This document shows positions 5,806 through 13,669 of a DNA stretch of 50,116 bases, in pieces. Every line of letters begins with the position of its first letter. Positions within the stretch are counted from its first letter, which is position 1. The notes under the pieces are model-generated. The model was not told the origin of the DNA and made no database searches. It saw nothing but the letters and a program-made list of their open reading frames with translations. This DNA is from Deltaproteobacteria bacterium HGW-Deltaproteobacteria-8 (GTDB taxonomy: Bacteria; Desulfobacterota; Desulfovibrionia; Desulfovibrionales; Desulfovibrionaceae). The position numbers were made by a program, and so were the translations under genes. The DNA lies in assembly GCA_002840405.1 (NCBI GenBank), contig PHAR01000006.1:259409-309524 (forward strand), read 5' to 3'.

Positions 5806-6654
5806 ATGAGGATCATCAGCGCCGACGAGCGCATCAACGAGAATAGCGGCATCAAGGGCGTGATCTTCGGGCCCGCAAAAATTGGGAAAACGTCCCTGCT
5901 CTGGACCCTGAACGCGGCCACGACCCTGTTCGTGGACATGGAGGCCGGTGGCCTGAGTGTGCGCGACTGGAAGGGTGACAGCGTCGAGGTGACCGACTGG
6001 CAGACGGCCAAGAATCTCGCCTGCTGGCTCGGTGGCCCGGACATGGCCAGGGCCGGGACCATGGAAGACTACTCCGACGCCCACTACGCCCACGTCTGCC
6101 AGACCTATGGCGACCCGGCGATCCTGGCCAAGTACAAGACCATCTTCATCGACTCCATCACCGTGCTGGGGCGCCTGTGCTTCGGCTGGTGCAAGCGCCA
6201 GCCTCAGGCATTCAGCGAGAAGACCGGCAAGCCGGATACCCGCGGGGCCTACGGCCTGCACGGGCAGGAAATGATCGGCATCCTCACCCGCTTCCAGCGC
6301 GCCAAGGGCAAGAGCGTGTGGCTGGTGGGCCTGCTCGACGAGAAGACCGACGACTACGGCCGCAAGACATACCAGGCGCAGATCGACGGCAGCAAGACCG
6401 GCCTGGAGCTGCCCGGCATCGTTGACCAGGTCATCACCATGGCCGCGCTGCCCGACAAGGACGGCGTCCAGCAGCGCCAGTTCGTCTGCTCCAACCCCAA
6501 CGACTTCGGGTTCCCCGCGGGCGACCGCTCGGGCGCGCTCAACACCATCGAGCCCGCGCACCTGGGCAAGCTCATGGACAAGATCCTGGCGGGCATGGCG
6601 ACCAGCCCGGCCACGAACCTCACCTACACCAACCCCACCACCACGGAGGAATAG
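5806..6654 (+). CDS. RecA-fold ATPase (AAA_24, Sak4-like)
   Basis: A 282-residue ATP-binding protein. Walker A is GPAKIGKTS (residues 22-30), followed by a strand with an acidic residue (LFVDMEAGG, 41-49), and Walker B is TIFIDS (112-117). This is the AAA_24 pattern found in phage Sak4-type annealing or RecA-like proteins, which help single-strand annealing or strand exchange together with the phage SSB. The gene after it encodes the SSB-like protein, four bases downstream, which supports that pairing. Which recombination activity it has cannot be read from the sequence. Confidence 0.85.
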   Translation: MRIISADERINENSGIKGVIFGPAKIGKTSLLWTLNAATTLFVDMEAGGLSVRDWKGDSVEVTDWQTAKNLACWLGGPDMARAGTMEDYSDAHYAHVCQTYGDPAILAKYKTIFIDSITVLGRLCFGWCKRQPQAFSEKTGKPDTRGAYGLHGQEMIGILTRFQRAKGKSVWLVGLLDEKTDDYGRKTYQAQIDGSKTGLELPGIVDQVITMAALPDKDGVQQRQFVCSNPNDFGFPAGDRSGALNTIEPAHLGKLMDKILAGMATSPATNLTYTNPTTTEE

Positions 6655-6658
6655 CATC

Positions 6659-7447
6659 ATGGCTTCCAACAGCGACAACTTCTTCGATTTCAGCAACGCC
6701 GACGACCAGCGCGAATTCTCCGGGGAGCCGATCCCCGGCGGGACCATCGCCCTGTTCAAGGTGAACATCCGCCGGCCGAAGCCCGAGCAGGCTCTGCCGA
6801 TGCCAACCGGCCCGCAGGCCACGCCTGACGCCATCACAAGCGCGGCCATGGTTACGCGGTCCAAGACCTCTGCTTTCCAGTACCTCGACTGCGAGTTCGA
6901 ATGTGTGTCCGGAACGCTCAAGGGCCGCAAGTTTTGGCAGAACATGGGTGTTGGCGGCGACGGCTCGGACGGGCACACCAAGGCCATCAACATCACCCGA
7001 GCCACCTTCAAGGCTATGCTCCAGGCCGCGCGAAATGTCGCCCCCGGCGACAACAGCCCGGTGGCGCAGGCGGCTCTCATCATCAAGGGCTTCCATGACT
7101 TGGAAGGCCTGACCATTCCGATCAAGATCGGCTACGACACCCCGTCCACTCAGTATCCTAAGGCGCGCAATGTCATCCGCGCAGTCGTCACCCCCGACAA
7201 GCAGGAATACGGTGCCGTCATGGCCGGTGGCGAGGTCCTGGGCTCCGAGCCCGCGCCTTCCGTCACCGCGGCCGCGTCTGCCGCTCCCGCCACCACTGGC
7301 GGGTGGGCTGCTCCTGGCACCGCCGCCCCTGCGGCTGCCTCCCCTGGTTGGTCTCCCGCTGGCGCTCCTCCCGCCGGTGCGGCCCCTGTGCCTCCCGCTG
7401 CCCAGGGCGGCTTGCCCGGCGCTTCTGTCCCGCAGTGGGCGCGGTAG
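6659..7447 (+). CDS. Phage single-stranded-DNA-binding-like protein
   Basis: A 262-residue protein. The first 180 residues look like an OB-type phage SSB (DUF669-like): opening acidic and aromatic segments (NFFDFSNADDQREFSG), strand-rich core FQYLDCEFECVSGTLKGRKFW, and later GLTIPIKIGYD. The last 75 residues are a low-complexity Ala/Pro/Gly linker of the kind that carries partner contacts in SSBs, although it ends in QWAR, not the acidic tip of bacterial SSB. It sits directly behind the RecA-fold ATPase. Confidence 0.7.
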   Translation: MASNSDNFFDFSNADDQREFSGEPIPGGTIALFKVNIRRPKPEQALPMPTGPQATPDAITSAAMVTRSKTSAFQYLDCEFECVSGTLKGRKFWQNMGVGGDGSDGHTKAINITRATFKAMLQAARNVAPGDNSPVAQAALIIKGFHDLEGLTIPIKIGYDTPSTQYPKARNVIRAVVTPDKQEYGAVMAGGEVLGSEPAPSVTAAASAAPATTGGWAAPGTAAPAAASPGWSPAGAPPAGAAPVPPAAQGGLPGASVPQWAR

Positions 7448-7460
7448 GCACACATCACTC

Positions 7461-7482
7461 GGAGGGGCCTTCGGGCCCCTCC
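7461..7482 (+). promoter_or_regulatory. UUCG-capped hairpin between the SSB and helicase genes
   Basis: GGAGGGGCC, TTCG, GGCCCCTCC: a perfect nine-base GC stem with an extra-stable tetraloop. No T-run follows, and the helicase ribosome site (GGGGGGAGA) is ten bases away. It probably protects or insulates the upstream message. Confidence 0.6.
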
Positions 7483-7498
7483 CCTCCGGGGGGAGACC

Positions 7499-9217
7499 AT
7501 GATTCTTAGGCCGTACCAGACCCGCTTCGTTGAAAAGATGAACGCCGCGCTCAAGGAGAAGGGCAATTCTCTGGGCATCGCGGCGACCGGCGCGGGCAAG
7601 ACCATCATGTTGGCCGCCGTCACCAAGCGCGCGCGCAAGAAGGGCAAGGCGCTCATCCTGCAGCACCGCGACGAGCTGGTCGACCAGAACCTCCGCAAAT
7701 TTCTCAAGGTGAACCCCGGCGAGCGCTGCTCGCTGTTCACCGCCGACGTGAAGTCCTGGCATGGTGACAACGTCTTCGCCATGCAGCAGACCCTGGCGCG
7801 CAACCTGGACCGCATACCCAAGTTCGACGTGTGCGTGATCGACGAGGCCCACCACATCGCCGCGCCGACCTATGCCCGCATCATCGAGGCCGTGCGCACC
7901 ATCAACCCGGACTGCAAGCTGGCGGGCTTCACGGCCACGCCCGAGCGTGGCGACAAGACCTCCCTGCGCCGCTGGTTTAACAACGTGGCCGACAAGGTCA
8001 CGATCCGCGAACTCGTGAGCCTGGGCTTCCTTGTGCCGCCCCGGGCCTTTGTCATTTCCGTCGGCTCCTCGCGCGAGGACCTGCAGGCCCTGGGCCGGGT
8101 GACCGGCTTCGAACAGGACAAGGTCGCCGCGGTGCTCAACAACGTGGCCGTGACCTCCGAAGTGCTTCGGAACTGGAAGGAGAAGGCGCACGACAGGCCG
8201 ACCGTCGTGTTCTGCGCCACCGTGCAGCACGCCCAGGACATGGCGGCCGCATACCGTGAGGCCGGAGTGGCCGCGGCCTGCGTGCATGGCGACATGCCCG
8301 ACTGGGAGCGCGAGCACGTCCTCAAGGACTTCGACAAGGGCAAGCTGCAGGTCATCACCAACTGCATGGTGCTGACCGAGGGCTGGGATTGCCAGCCGGT
8401 CAGCTGCGTGGTGCTCCTGCGCCAGTGTTCGGAGAAAGGTCCGCTGATCCAGATGGCCGGCCGCGGCCTGCGCACCGTTGACCCGGAGATCTACCCGGGC
8501 GTGCGCAAGAGCGACTGTGTCATCCTCGACTTCGGCACCAGCATCCTGACGCACGGCAACCTGGACCAGGACGATGGCCTGCACGAAGAGTCCGAGCAGA
8601 CCCCGGGCGAGGCCCAGACGAAGACCTGCCCGCTCGACGGTGACTGCGACTACATCTTCCCCGACCGCAACGGGAAGACCGGGTGTGGTGCCGAGCTGCC
8701 GGTGCAGACGCGCACGTGCCCTATCTGCGGCTTCCTCTTCGAGCGCTCGGATGGCCAGGAGACCGAAGTCACCGAAGTCGACCTGACCGAGATGGACATC
8801 CTGAACGCCAGCCCCTTCCGCTGGGTGGATCTGTTCGGCTCCGGCAAGGTCATGATCGCGACCGGCTTCGCCGCCTGGGTCGGCATCTTCAGCGCTGACG
8901 GTGACACCTTCCACGCCCTGGGCAAGCAGAACGGCTCCTACATCCTGCACAAGCTGGCCTTCACCGACCGCCTGCACGCCATGGTGGCCGCTGACGACTT
9001 CCTGCGCGAGCACGAGACCGACTCGGCTGCGCGCAAGAGTAAGCGCTGGCTGAACGACGGGGCCTCGGACAAGCAGATCGAGATCCTGAACCGCTTCGGC
9101 TACGGCATCACACCAGACATGATCGGGAGCTCCTGCTTCACCAAGTACACGGCCAGCTGCCACGCGACATTCCAATTCAACCGCCGCGTCATCGAGGGCG
9201 CCCTGGGGGTCTCATGA
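7499..9217 (+). CDS. SF2 DNA helicase with zinc ribbon
   Basis: A 572-residue helicase. Motif I is ATGAGKT (29-35), motif II DEAH (115-118), motif III TATPER (145-150), and motif VI QMAGRGLR (about 320-327). These match the SSL2/type III restriction-like SF2 helicases common in phage replication modules. After the two helicase lobes comes a four-cysteine segment (CPLDGDC...CGAELP...CPIC, about 380-412), which should bind zinc, and a C-terminal region of about 150 residues of unknown fold. It lies between recombination genes and the primase, so a role in replication fork opening or recombination restart is likely. Confidence 0.9.
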   Translation: MILRPYQTRFVEKMNAALKEKGNSLGIAATGAGKTIMLAAVTKRARKKGKALILQHRDELVDQNLRKFLKVNPGERCSLFTADVKSWHGDNVFAMQQTLARNLDRIPKFDVCVIDEAHHIAAPTYARIIEAVRTINPDCKLAGFTATPERGDKTSLRRWFNNVADKVTIRELVSLGFLVPPRAFVISVGSSREDLQALGRVTGFEQDKVAAVLNNVAVTSEVLRNWKEKAHDRPTVVFCATVQHAQDMAAAYREAGVAAACVHGDMPDWEREHVLKDFDKGKLQVITNCMVLTEGWDCQPVSCVVLLRQCSEKGPLIQMAGRGLRTVDPEIYPGVRKSDCVILDFGTSILTHGNLDQDDGLHEESEQTPGEAQTKTCPLDGDCDYIFPDRNGKTGCGAELPVQTRTCPICGFLFERSDGQETEVTEVDLTEMDILNASPFRWVDLFGSGKVMIATGFAAWVGIFSADGDTFHALGKQNGSYILHKLAFTDRLHAMVAADDFLREHETDSAARKSKRWLNDGASDKQIEILNRFGYGITPDMIGSSCFTKYTASCHATFQFNRRVIEGALGVS

Positions 9218-9417
9218 ACTTCGATCTGCCGACTCTCGCCGGACGCCTCAGCGGTTCCGGCATCATCGACAAGCGCGTGGTCGACATGACCAAGGAAGAG
9301 GCCCTGGCGCTTTGCGAGGCCGTTCTGGACGCAGCCAGCCAGCGCACGCTGTTCATCAAGGCCGTCGGCTCAGACCTGGCCGGGAAGGTCGGGCTCGTCG
9401 ACGACGTGCCGTTCTGA
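9214..9417 (+). CDS. Small hypothetical protein coupled to the helicase
   Basis: A 67-residue, mostly helical, acidic protein of unknown function. Its ATG overlaps the helicase stop as ATGA and its own stop overlaps the next start as TGATG, so three genes are translated in a coupled series. Possible helicase partner by position only. Confidence 0.6.
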   Translation: MNFDLPTLAGRLSGSGIIDKRVVDMTKEEALALCEAVLDAASQRTLFIKAVGSDLAGKVGLVDDVPF

Positions 9418-9605
9418 TGGACTGCGCCGAGGTGATCAAGGCGCACTCGAAATTTTGCAAGAAGATGTGCGCCAGCTTCCACGAGAAGCCGAGCCCCGGG
9501 TGGTGCGGGACGGCGTTCATGCACATGATGAATGGCCACCAAGGGCAGGGCAAGTGCCCTTGGCAGGATGAAGAAATTCTCAGGTACACAGGGGGAAAAC
9601 GATGA
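9417..9605 (+). CDS. Small Cys-rich hypothetical protein
   Basis: A 62-residue protein with five cysteines and four histidines (CAEVIKAHSKFCKKMC, then GWCG and GKCPW), a likely small metal-binding protein. The start overlaps the previous stop (TGATG) and the stop overlaps the next start. I recognise no family. Its place just before an iron-sulfur nuclease is suggestive but proves nothing. Confidence 0.6.
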   Translation: MDCAEVIKAHSKFCKKMCASFHEKPSPGWCGTAFMHMMNGHQGQGKCPWQDEEILRYTGGKR

Positions 9606-10351
9606 ACGACTACAGCAGCCTTTTCGATCTTCGGCACAGGCTCTCGCTTTCCGAAACGCTGGACGAACTGCTAGGCGCGCCCCTGCAGCGCGAGCGTCAG
9701 GAGCAGGGCCAGCGCGCCTACCTCGGCGCATCCATAATCGGCCGGCCGTGCCCGCGCGCGATCCAGTACAGCTTCCTCGGCACGCCCCAGGACCCGGGCC
9801 GCGAGTTCACCGGCCAGAAACTGCGCATCTTCCACCGCGGCCACGAGGGCGAGAAGTGGATGATCCGCTGGTTCCGCCAGGCCGGGTTCGACCTGCGCAC
9901 CGAGAAGAAGAACGGCGAGCAGTTCGGCTTCGAGGCCTGCGAAGGCCGGTTCAGCGGCCACTGCGACGGCGTGTTCTGCGCTGGCCCGACCGTCATTCTG
10001 TACCCGGCCCTCTGGGAGCACAAGGTTTTGGGAGCCAAGGGCATCGCCAAGCTGAAGAAGGACGGGCTCAAGACTGCCTACCCCGAATACTGGGCCCAGG
10101 TGCAGATCTACATGGCCTACATGGGCCTTGAGGCCAACCCGGCGCTTTTCACCGCGCTCAACGCCGACACCATGGAGATCCACGCCGAGCAGGTCCCCTT
10201 CGACGCGTCCGAAGCGCAGCGCGTGTCCGACCGCGCCGTCACCGTCCTGCGCGCCTGCGATGCCGGTGTGCAGCTGCCACGCATCGCCCAGAACGCGGAC
10301 TTTTTTGTTTGCAAGTGGTGCGACTTCGCGCAGCGCTGCTGGGCAGCGTAG
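9602..10351 (+). CDS. Cas4-like iron-sulfur PD-(D/E)XK exonuclease
   Basis: A 249-residue nuclease. The core shows GHCDG (D122), WEHKV (E139-x-K141) and a following Q-x-x-x-Y (QVQIY, 166-170), the RecB/Cas4 active site. A lone Cys50 and a C-terminal triplet C237-x2-C240-x5-C246 form the four-cysteine pattern that holds a 4Fe-4S cluster in Cas4 and AddB. No cas genes or repeat array are nearby, so this is a phage replication/recombination nuclease (end resection for the annealing protein), not CRISPR machinery. The start overlaps the upstream stop. Confidence 0.85.
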   Translation: MNDYSSLFDLRHRLSLSETLDELLGAPLQRERQEQGQRAYLGASIIGRPCPRAIQYSFLGTPQDPGREFTGQKLRIFHRGHEGEKWMIRWFRQAGFDLRTEKKNGEQFGFEACEGRFSGHCDGVFCAGPTVILYPALWEHKVLGAKGIAKLKKDGLKTAYPEYWAQVQIYMAYMGLEANPALFTALNADTMEIHAEQVPFDASEAQRVSDRAVTVLRACDAGVQLPRIAQNADFFVCKWCDFAQRCWAA

Positions 10352-10360
10352 GGGGCCATC

Positions 10361-12547
10361 ATGAGCGGCAAGGTCGTCAACTTTTTCGACTTCCGGGATG
10401 CACCATCCCAGCAGGCCGACACGGCCGGGGCCCGGTCGTTCACTGACCCGGTCGGTGAGTTCCAGGACGCGCTCGAGGCGGCCGGGTACGGAAGGCCGGA
10501 CATCAGGGCCGGGGGCATCGAACGCTTCTCCGTGCCGGGCGACAAGCCGGGCAGTAAGAACGGCTGGTTCATCTTCTACCCCGACGGTATCCCGGCCGGG
10601 GCCTTCGGCTCCTGGAAGATCGGAGACTCGCAGGAGTGGTGCGCCCGGGCCGTGAACGACATCAGCCCCGCCGAGCGCGAGGCCAACCGCCGCCGCATGG
10701 CCGAGGCCATGGCCAGGCGTGACGAGGAACTGGCCAAGAGCCGGGTGCTCGCCGCCGAGCGCGCAGCGTTCCTCTGGGAGCGCGCCAAGCCCGCGCACGC
10801 CCACGCCTACCTTTCCGCCAAAGGCGTGGCCGCCCACGGCCTCAAGGTCGACGAGCACGGCAACCTGGTCGTGCCGCTCATGGACCGCACCGGCAAGATC
10901 CACAGCCTGCAGTTCATCAAGCCGGACGGCTCGAAGCTATTCCTCACCGGCGGCGCAAAGAAGGGCAACGCCTTCTGGATTCCCGGCGATCAGGCCAAGG
11001 CCGTCTACATCGCCGAGGGCTACGCCACGGCGTCCAGCGTGCACGCCGCAACCGGGGCAACGGTCTTTGTGGCCTTCGACGCCGGGAACCTTGGTCCTGT
11101 CGCCCAGGAGGTGCGCGCCACGATGCCCACGGCGCGCATCATCATCGCCGCCGACAACGACGCCTGGACAGACGGCAACCCGGGCCTGAGCGCCGCGCAG
11201 GAGGCCGCCAAGGCCGTCGGCGGATCGGTGGTCATGCCGACCTTCAAGGACGTGGCCACGCGGCCGACAGACTTCAACGACCTGCACCACCTGGAGGGCC
11301 TGGACGTGGTGACAACGCAGATCACCGGGACCAGCATGCCCGGGCAACGCCCCCTCGATGTCAGCGCCTGGGGCGTCGACAGCTTCACGGGCGAGGTCCC
11401 GGAGCGCCGCTGGCTCGTCGAGGGCGTGCTCCCCATGTCCACGGCCGTCATGCTGGCCAGCATGGGAGACGCGGGCAAGGGCATGCTCACCCTGGACCTA
11501 GCGCTGAAGGTGGCCGGGGGCGACGGCAGCATGTTCGACTTCAACTCCGGCTCGAAGGGCTGGTGGGGGCACGACGTGCTCACCCAGGGCGAAGCGGTTA
11601 TCATCACCGCAGAGGATGACCGCGACGAAATGCACCGCCGCATGGCGGGCATGGACCCCAAGGGCAAGCGGCGCGAGGCCGCGCGCGGAAAGCTGTTTGT
11701 GGTCCCGCTGCCGAACTACGGCGGCCCGATGCCGCTTGTCGTTATGGGCAAGCACGGGCCCGAGGCGTCCGAGTCCTGGTGGCGCCTGCGCGACGAGCTC
11801 GCCAAGTTCAAGAACCTCAAGCTCGTGAACCTTGACCCGCTGGCCAGCTTCATCATGGCCGACCTGAACGCCGACCCCATGGTCGGAGCCTTCACCACGG
11901 GCCTGTTCGCCTCCCTGGCCAGCGAGAGCGGGGCCGTGGTCATGCTGGCGCACCACATGCGCAAGGCGGGCGGCAAGGACGGCAAGCAGACGCTGTCCCC
12001 GGCCGCCATGCGAGACGCCGTGCGCGGCACCACGGCCTTGGTCGACGGCGTGCGCTGCCTTATCGGCCTGGCCGTCGAGGAGAGCTCCAAGGCGCGCAAG
12101 GTCTGCAAGAAGCTGGGCGAGGAGTGGGCGCCGAACAAGGTCTTCCGCGGCGCAGTCTGCAAGAGCAACGGGCCGGCCGATCGCGGCATGCCCACCTTCG
12201 TGCGCAACGCCAACGGGCTGCTGGTGTGCCGTGACGCCGAACTGCAAGGCTTCGCCAGCGAGAACGACCTCCTGGGCACCCTACAGGCCGACATCGCCAA
12301 GGCGGCGCGCGACGGCCGCCCGTTCACCAAGTCCGGAAAGAACGGCGTGCACGAGCGCATTGAGGAGCTTTCCAACGAGCTGCAGGACATCAGCCGCGAC
12401 CGCGTGCGCAAGCTCGTCGACCAGCTCCTGACCGACAAGGCCATCGTGAAGCCCAACTACAAGGGCCGCATTTGTGCCTTCCTCGACGTGCCCGATGGTC
12501 CTTTCAGCATGGGAATCGGCGAATTTGCCATGGGGTATGCCGAATGA
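10361..12547 (+). CDS. Toprim primase / RepA-like helicase fusion
   Basis: A 728-residue replication protein. The N-terminus (to about 130) resembles the zinc-less primase leader seen in DUF7146-type phage primases. The Toprim domain has YIAEGYATA (216-224), AADNDAW (263-269) and DFNDLHH (304-310). A RecA-fold ATPase follows (about 350-600, AAA_25/RepA type) with VIITAEDDRDE near 415 and LVNLDPLASF near 493. The Walker A reads GDAGKG (369-374), with Gly where Ser/Thr is expected. The C-terminal 100 residues look like a winged helix (DRVRKLVDQLLTDKAI). It should prime and unwind DNA at the phage origin, a likely candidate for which lies directly downstream. Confidence 0.88.
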   Translation: MSGKVVNFFDFRDAPSQQADTAGARSFTDPVGEFQDALEAAGYGRPDIRAGGIERFSVPGDKPGSKNGWFIFYPDGIPAGAFGSWKIGDSQEWCARAVNDISPAEREANRRRMAEAMARRDEELAKSRVLAAERAAFLWERAKPAHAHAYLSAKGVAAHGLKVDEHGNLVVPLMDRTGKIHSLQFIKPDGSKLFLTGGAKKGNAFWIPGDQAKAVYIAEGYATASSVHAATGATVFVAFDAGNLGPVAQEVRATMPTARIIIAADNDAWTDGNPGLSAAQEAAKAVGGSVVMPTFKDVATRPTDFNDLHHLEGLDVVTTQITGTSMPGQRPLDVSAWGVDSFTGEVPERRWLVEGVLPMSTAVMLASMGDAGKGMLTLDLALKVAGGDGSMFDFNSGSKGWWGHDVLTQGEAVIITAEDDRDEMHRRMAGMDPKGKRREAARGKLFVVPLPNYGGPMPLVVMGKHGPEASESWWRLRDELAKFKNLKLVNLDPLASFIMADLNADPMVGAFTTGLFASLASESGAVVMLAHHMRKAGGKDGKQTLSPAAMRDAVRGTTALVDGVRCLIGLAVEESSKARKVCKKLGEEWAPNKVFRGAVCKSNGPADRGMPTFVRNANGLLVCRDAELQGFASENDLLGTLQADIAKAARDGRPFTKSGKNGVHERIEELSNELQDISRDRVRKLVDQLLTDKAIVKPNYKGRICAFLDVPDGPFSMGIGEFAMGYAE

Positions 12548-12849
12548 GCGCCATGACGGCCACTTGTCCTTTTATTCCATGCGACTACACGCGCATGACG
12601 GCCCATGACGGTCCGTTCCTGACATATAGCAAACCATGCATAAGCCATGACGGCCCGTTCCTGAAATCGTCCGTTCCGGCCGTTCCGGAGCAGGTCAAAA
12701 ATTTCAGGAACGGCCTACTGAGAGTAGGACTAGAGCCCGTTACGGAAATGGCCGTTCCTGACGGCACCCCGGAACGCCCGCAAACCGTTGGGGCAGTAAG
12801 CCATGACGGATTACGGATTTCTACCCTTCGGGAAGGGGGTGTTCCGTAA
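12544..12849 (+). CDS. Possible 101-residue protein over the repeat cluster
   Basis: An open frame starts with an ATG overlapping the primase stop as ATGA. Its sequence has an internal repeat, HDGPFL twice 14 residues apart, that simply mirrors the 42-bp DNA repeat. It has no recognisable domain and no ribosome site of its own. It may be a real coupled gene or a by-product of origin repeats; I lean to the latter. Confidence 0.3.
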   Translation: MSAMTATCPFIPCDYTRMTAHDGPFLTYSKPCISHDGPFLKSSVPAVPEQVKNFRNGLLRVGLEPVTEMAVPDGTPERPQTVGAVSHDGLRISTLREGGVP

Positions 12850-12863
12850 TGAACGGACACCCC
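12549..12863. repeat. Iteron-like repeat cluster, candidate replication origin
   Basis: CATGACGG occurs five times (12552, 12594, 12604, 12646, 12802), in two pairs spaced exactly 42 bp. A 20-mer is repeated with one change at 12603 and 12645. CCGTTCC or its complement recurs at least six times, including a tandem CCGTTCCGG pair (12671-12688). The cluster ends with a bulged hairpin (12836-12863). Dense short repeats directly after a primase-helicase gene fit a phage origin (inference). Confidence 0.55.
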
Positions 12864-12945
12864 TCCCACACACCGAAAGAGCGCGACTGATCGGAATGTA
12901 CCTCGTAACACACTTCTAGAAAAATTATGCACTGGAGAAACGGCC

Positions 12946-13212
12946 ATGACGAAGATGAGCGACCTGGCAGGAAAGACGTTCGGGAAGGTGTCCGTGATCG
13001 AGCCGTTCGACAGGACGGACAAGGGCGAGGTCCGTTGGCTGTGCCGGTGCTCCTGCGGAAAGCAGAGTGTTCATCGTGGGTCAAATCTGAGGAGCGGCCG
13101 GGTCAACAGCTGTGGCTGCATGCAGATCAAGGCGCTCAAGGCCAGAATCAAGCGCATGGAGGATCTGCGCGAAAAGCCGTTTTTGGATGCCAAGTCCAAG
13201 ATGGAGGCATAG
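12946..13212 (+). CDS. Phage zinc-finger protein (AP2/HNH N-terminal-like module)
   Basis: An 88-residue protein. It opens with LAGKTFGKVSVIEPF and has a cysteine set C33-x-C35-x-C37-G and a second CGC (56-58), the pattern seen at the front of phage AP2/HNH homing endonucleases and in stand-alone phage proteins. The catalytic HNH part is absent: after residue 60 there is only a short basic helix. A CTGGAG ribosome site lies before the ATG. It probably binds DNA; its role is unknown. Confidence 0.7.
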   Translation: MTKMSDLAGKTFGKVSVIEPFDRTDKGEVRWLCRCSCGKQSVHRGSNLRSGRVNSCGCMQIKALKARIKRMEDLREKPFLDAKSKMEA

Positions 13213-13214
13213 CC

Positions 13215-13613
13215 ATGCAGCTCGCCTTGTCCCTCCCTTTCCCGACCATAGCCGGAAATCATCAGCACGGGATCAACTGGAAGTCGAAGCGCGTGTTCAC
13301 CGTGGCCAAGATCAAAACCTACCGGCTCGCGGTCAAGTCCGCTGCGCTCACCGACGGCTACAGGGGCGGGCCCAGGTTCGGCCCGGGCGTGCAGCTGGAC
13401 GTGAAGGTGCTCCTGCACCCGCCCGACAAGCGCAAGCGCGACCAGGACAACGCCGAGAAGGTGTTCTTCGATGCCTGCACGAAGGCGGGTATCTGGGCCG
13501 ACGATTCGCAGATCAAGCACAAGGACGTGACATGGGGGGAACCGGTCAAGGGCGGGCTTGTGCGCCTGGAGGTCAAGGCCATGGAGAATCAACCCGCAGG
13601 GCCGCGAGCCTGA
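13215..13613 (+). CDS. rusA: RusA-type Holliday junction resolvase
   Basis: A 132-residue RusA-family endodeoxyribonuclease. The hallmark RDQDN (residues 75-79; Asp76 and Asp78) and ADDSQI (95-100; Asp96/97) supply the metal-binding acids, and PPDKRKRD precedes them as in RusA. It resolves branched DNA made by phage recombination and replication before packaging. It begins two bases after the zinc-finger gene stop; several longer in-frame starts upstream would overlap that gene and are not used. Confidence 0.92.
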   Translation: MQLALSLPFPTIAGNHQHGINWKSKRVFTVAKIKTYRLAVKSAALTDGYRGGPRFGPGVQLDVKVLLHPPDKRKRDQDNAEKVFFDACTKAGIWADDSQIKHKDVTWGEPVKGGLVRLEVKAMENQPAGPRA

Positions 13614-13669
13614 GCTCAGCTGGCGAAAACAATCCCATGCACGAGCAACACCAAAAGGAGCAGCACGAC

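Noticed and set aside
7461-7482. Terminator between the SSB and helicase genes
   Set aside because: The stem is strong but followed by CCTCC instead of a T-run, and both genes belong to one early operon. Kept only as a structural element.
6620-9175. Leftward open frame of about 850 codons opposite the SSB and helicase genes
   Set aside because: Antisense shadow of a helicase with all motifs intact. Its protein is rich in His, Gly and Arg with no recognisable fold.
9602-10351. CRISPR-Cas locus signalled by a Cas4-like gene
   Set aside because: There is no repeat-spacer array or other cas gene in the window. The neighbours are phage recombination and replication genes.
12549-12863. CRISPR array
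   Set aside because: The repeats are short (8-20 bp), unevenly spaced, partly inverted and imperfect, unlike 24-40 bp repeats with unique spacers.
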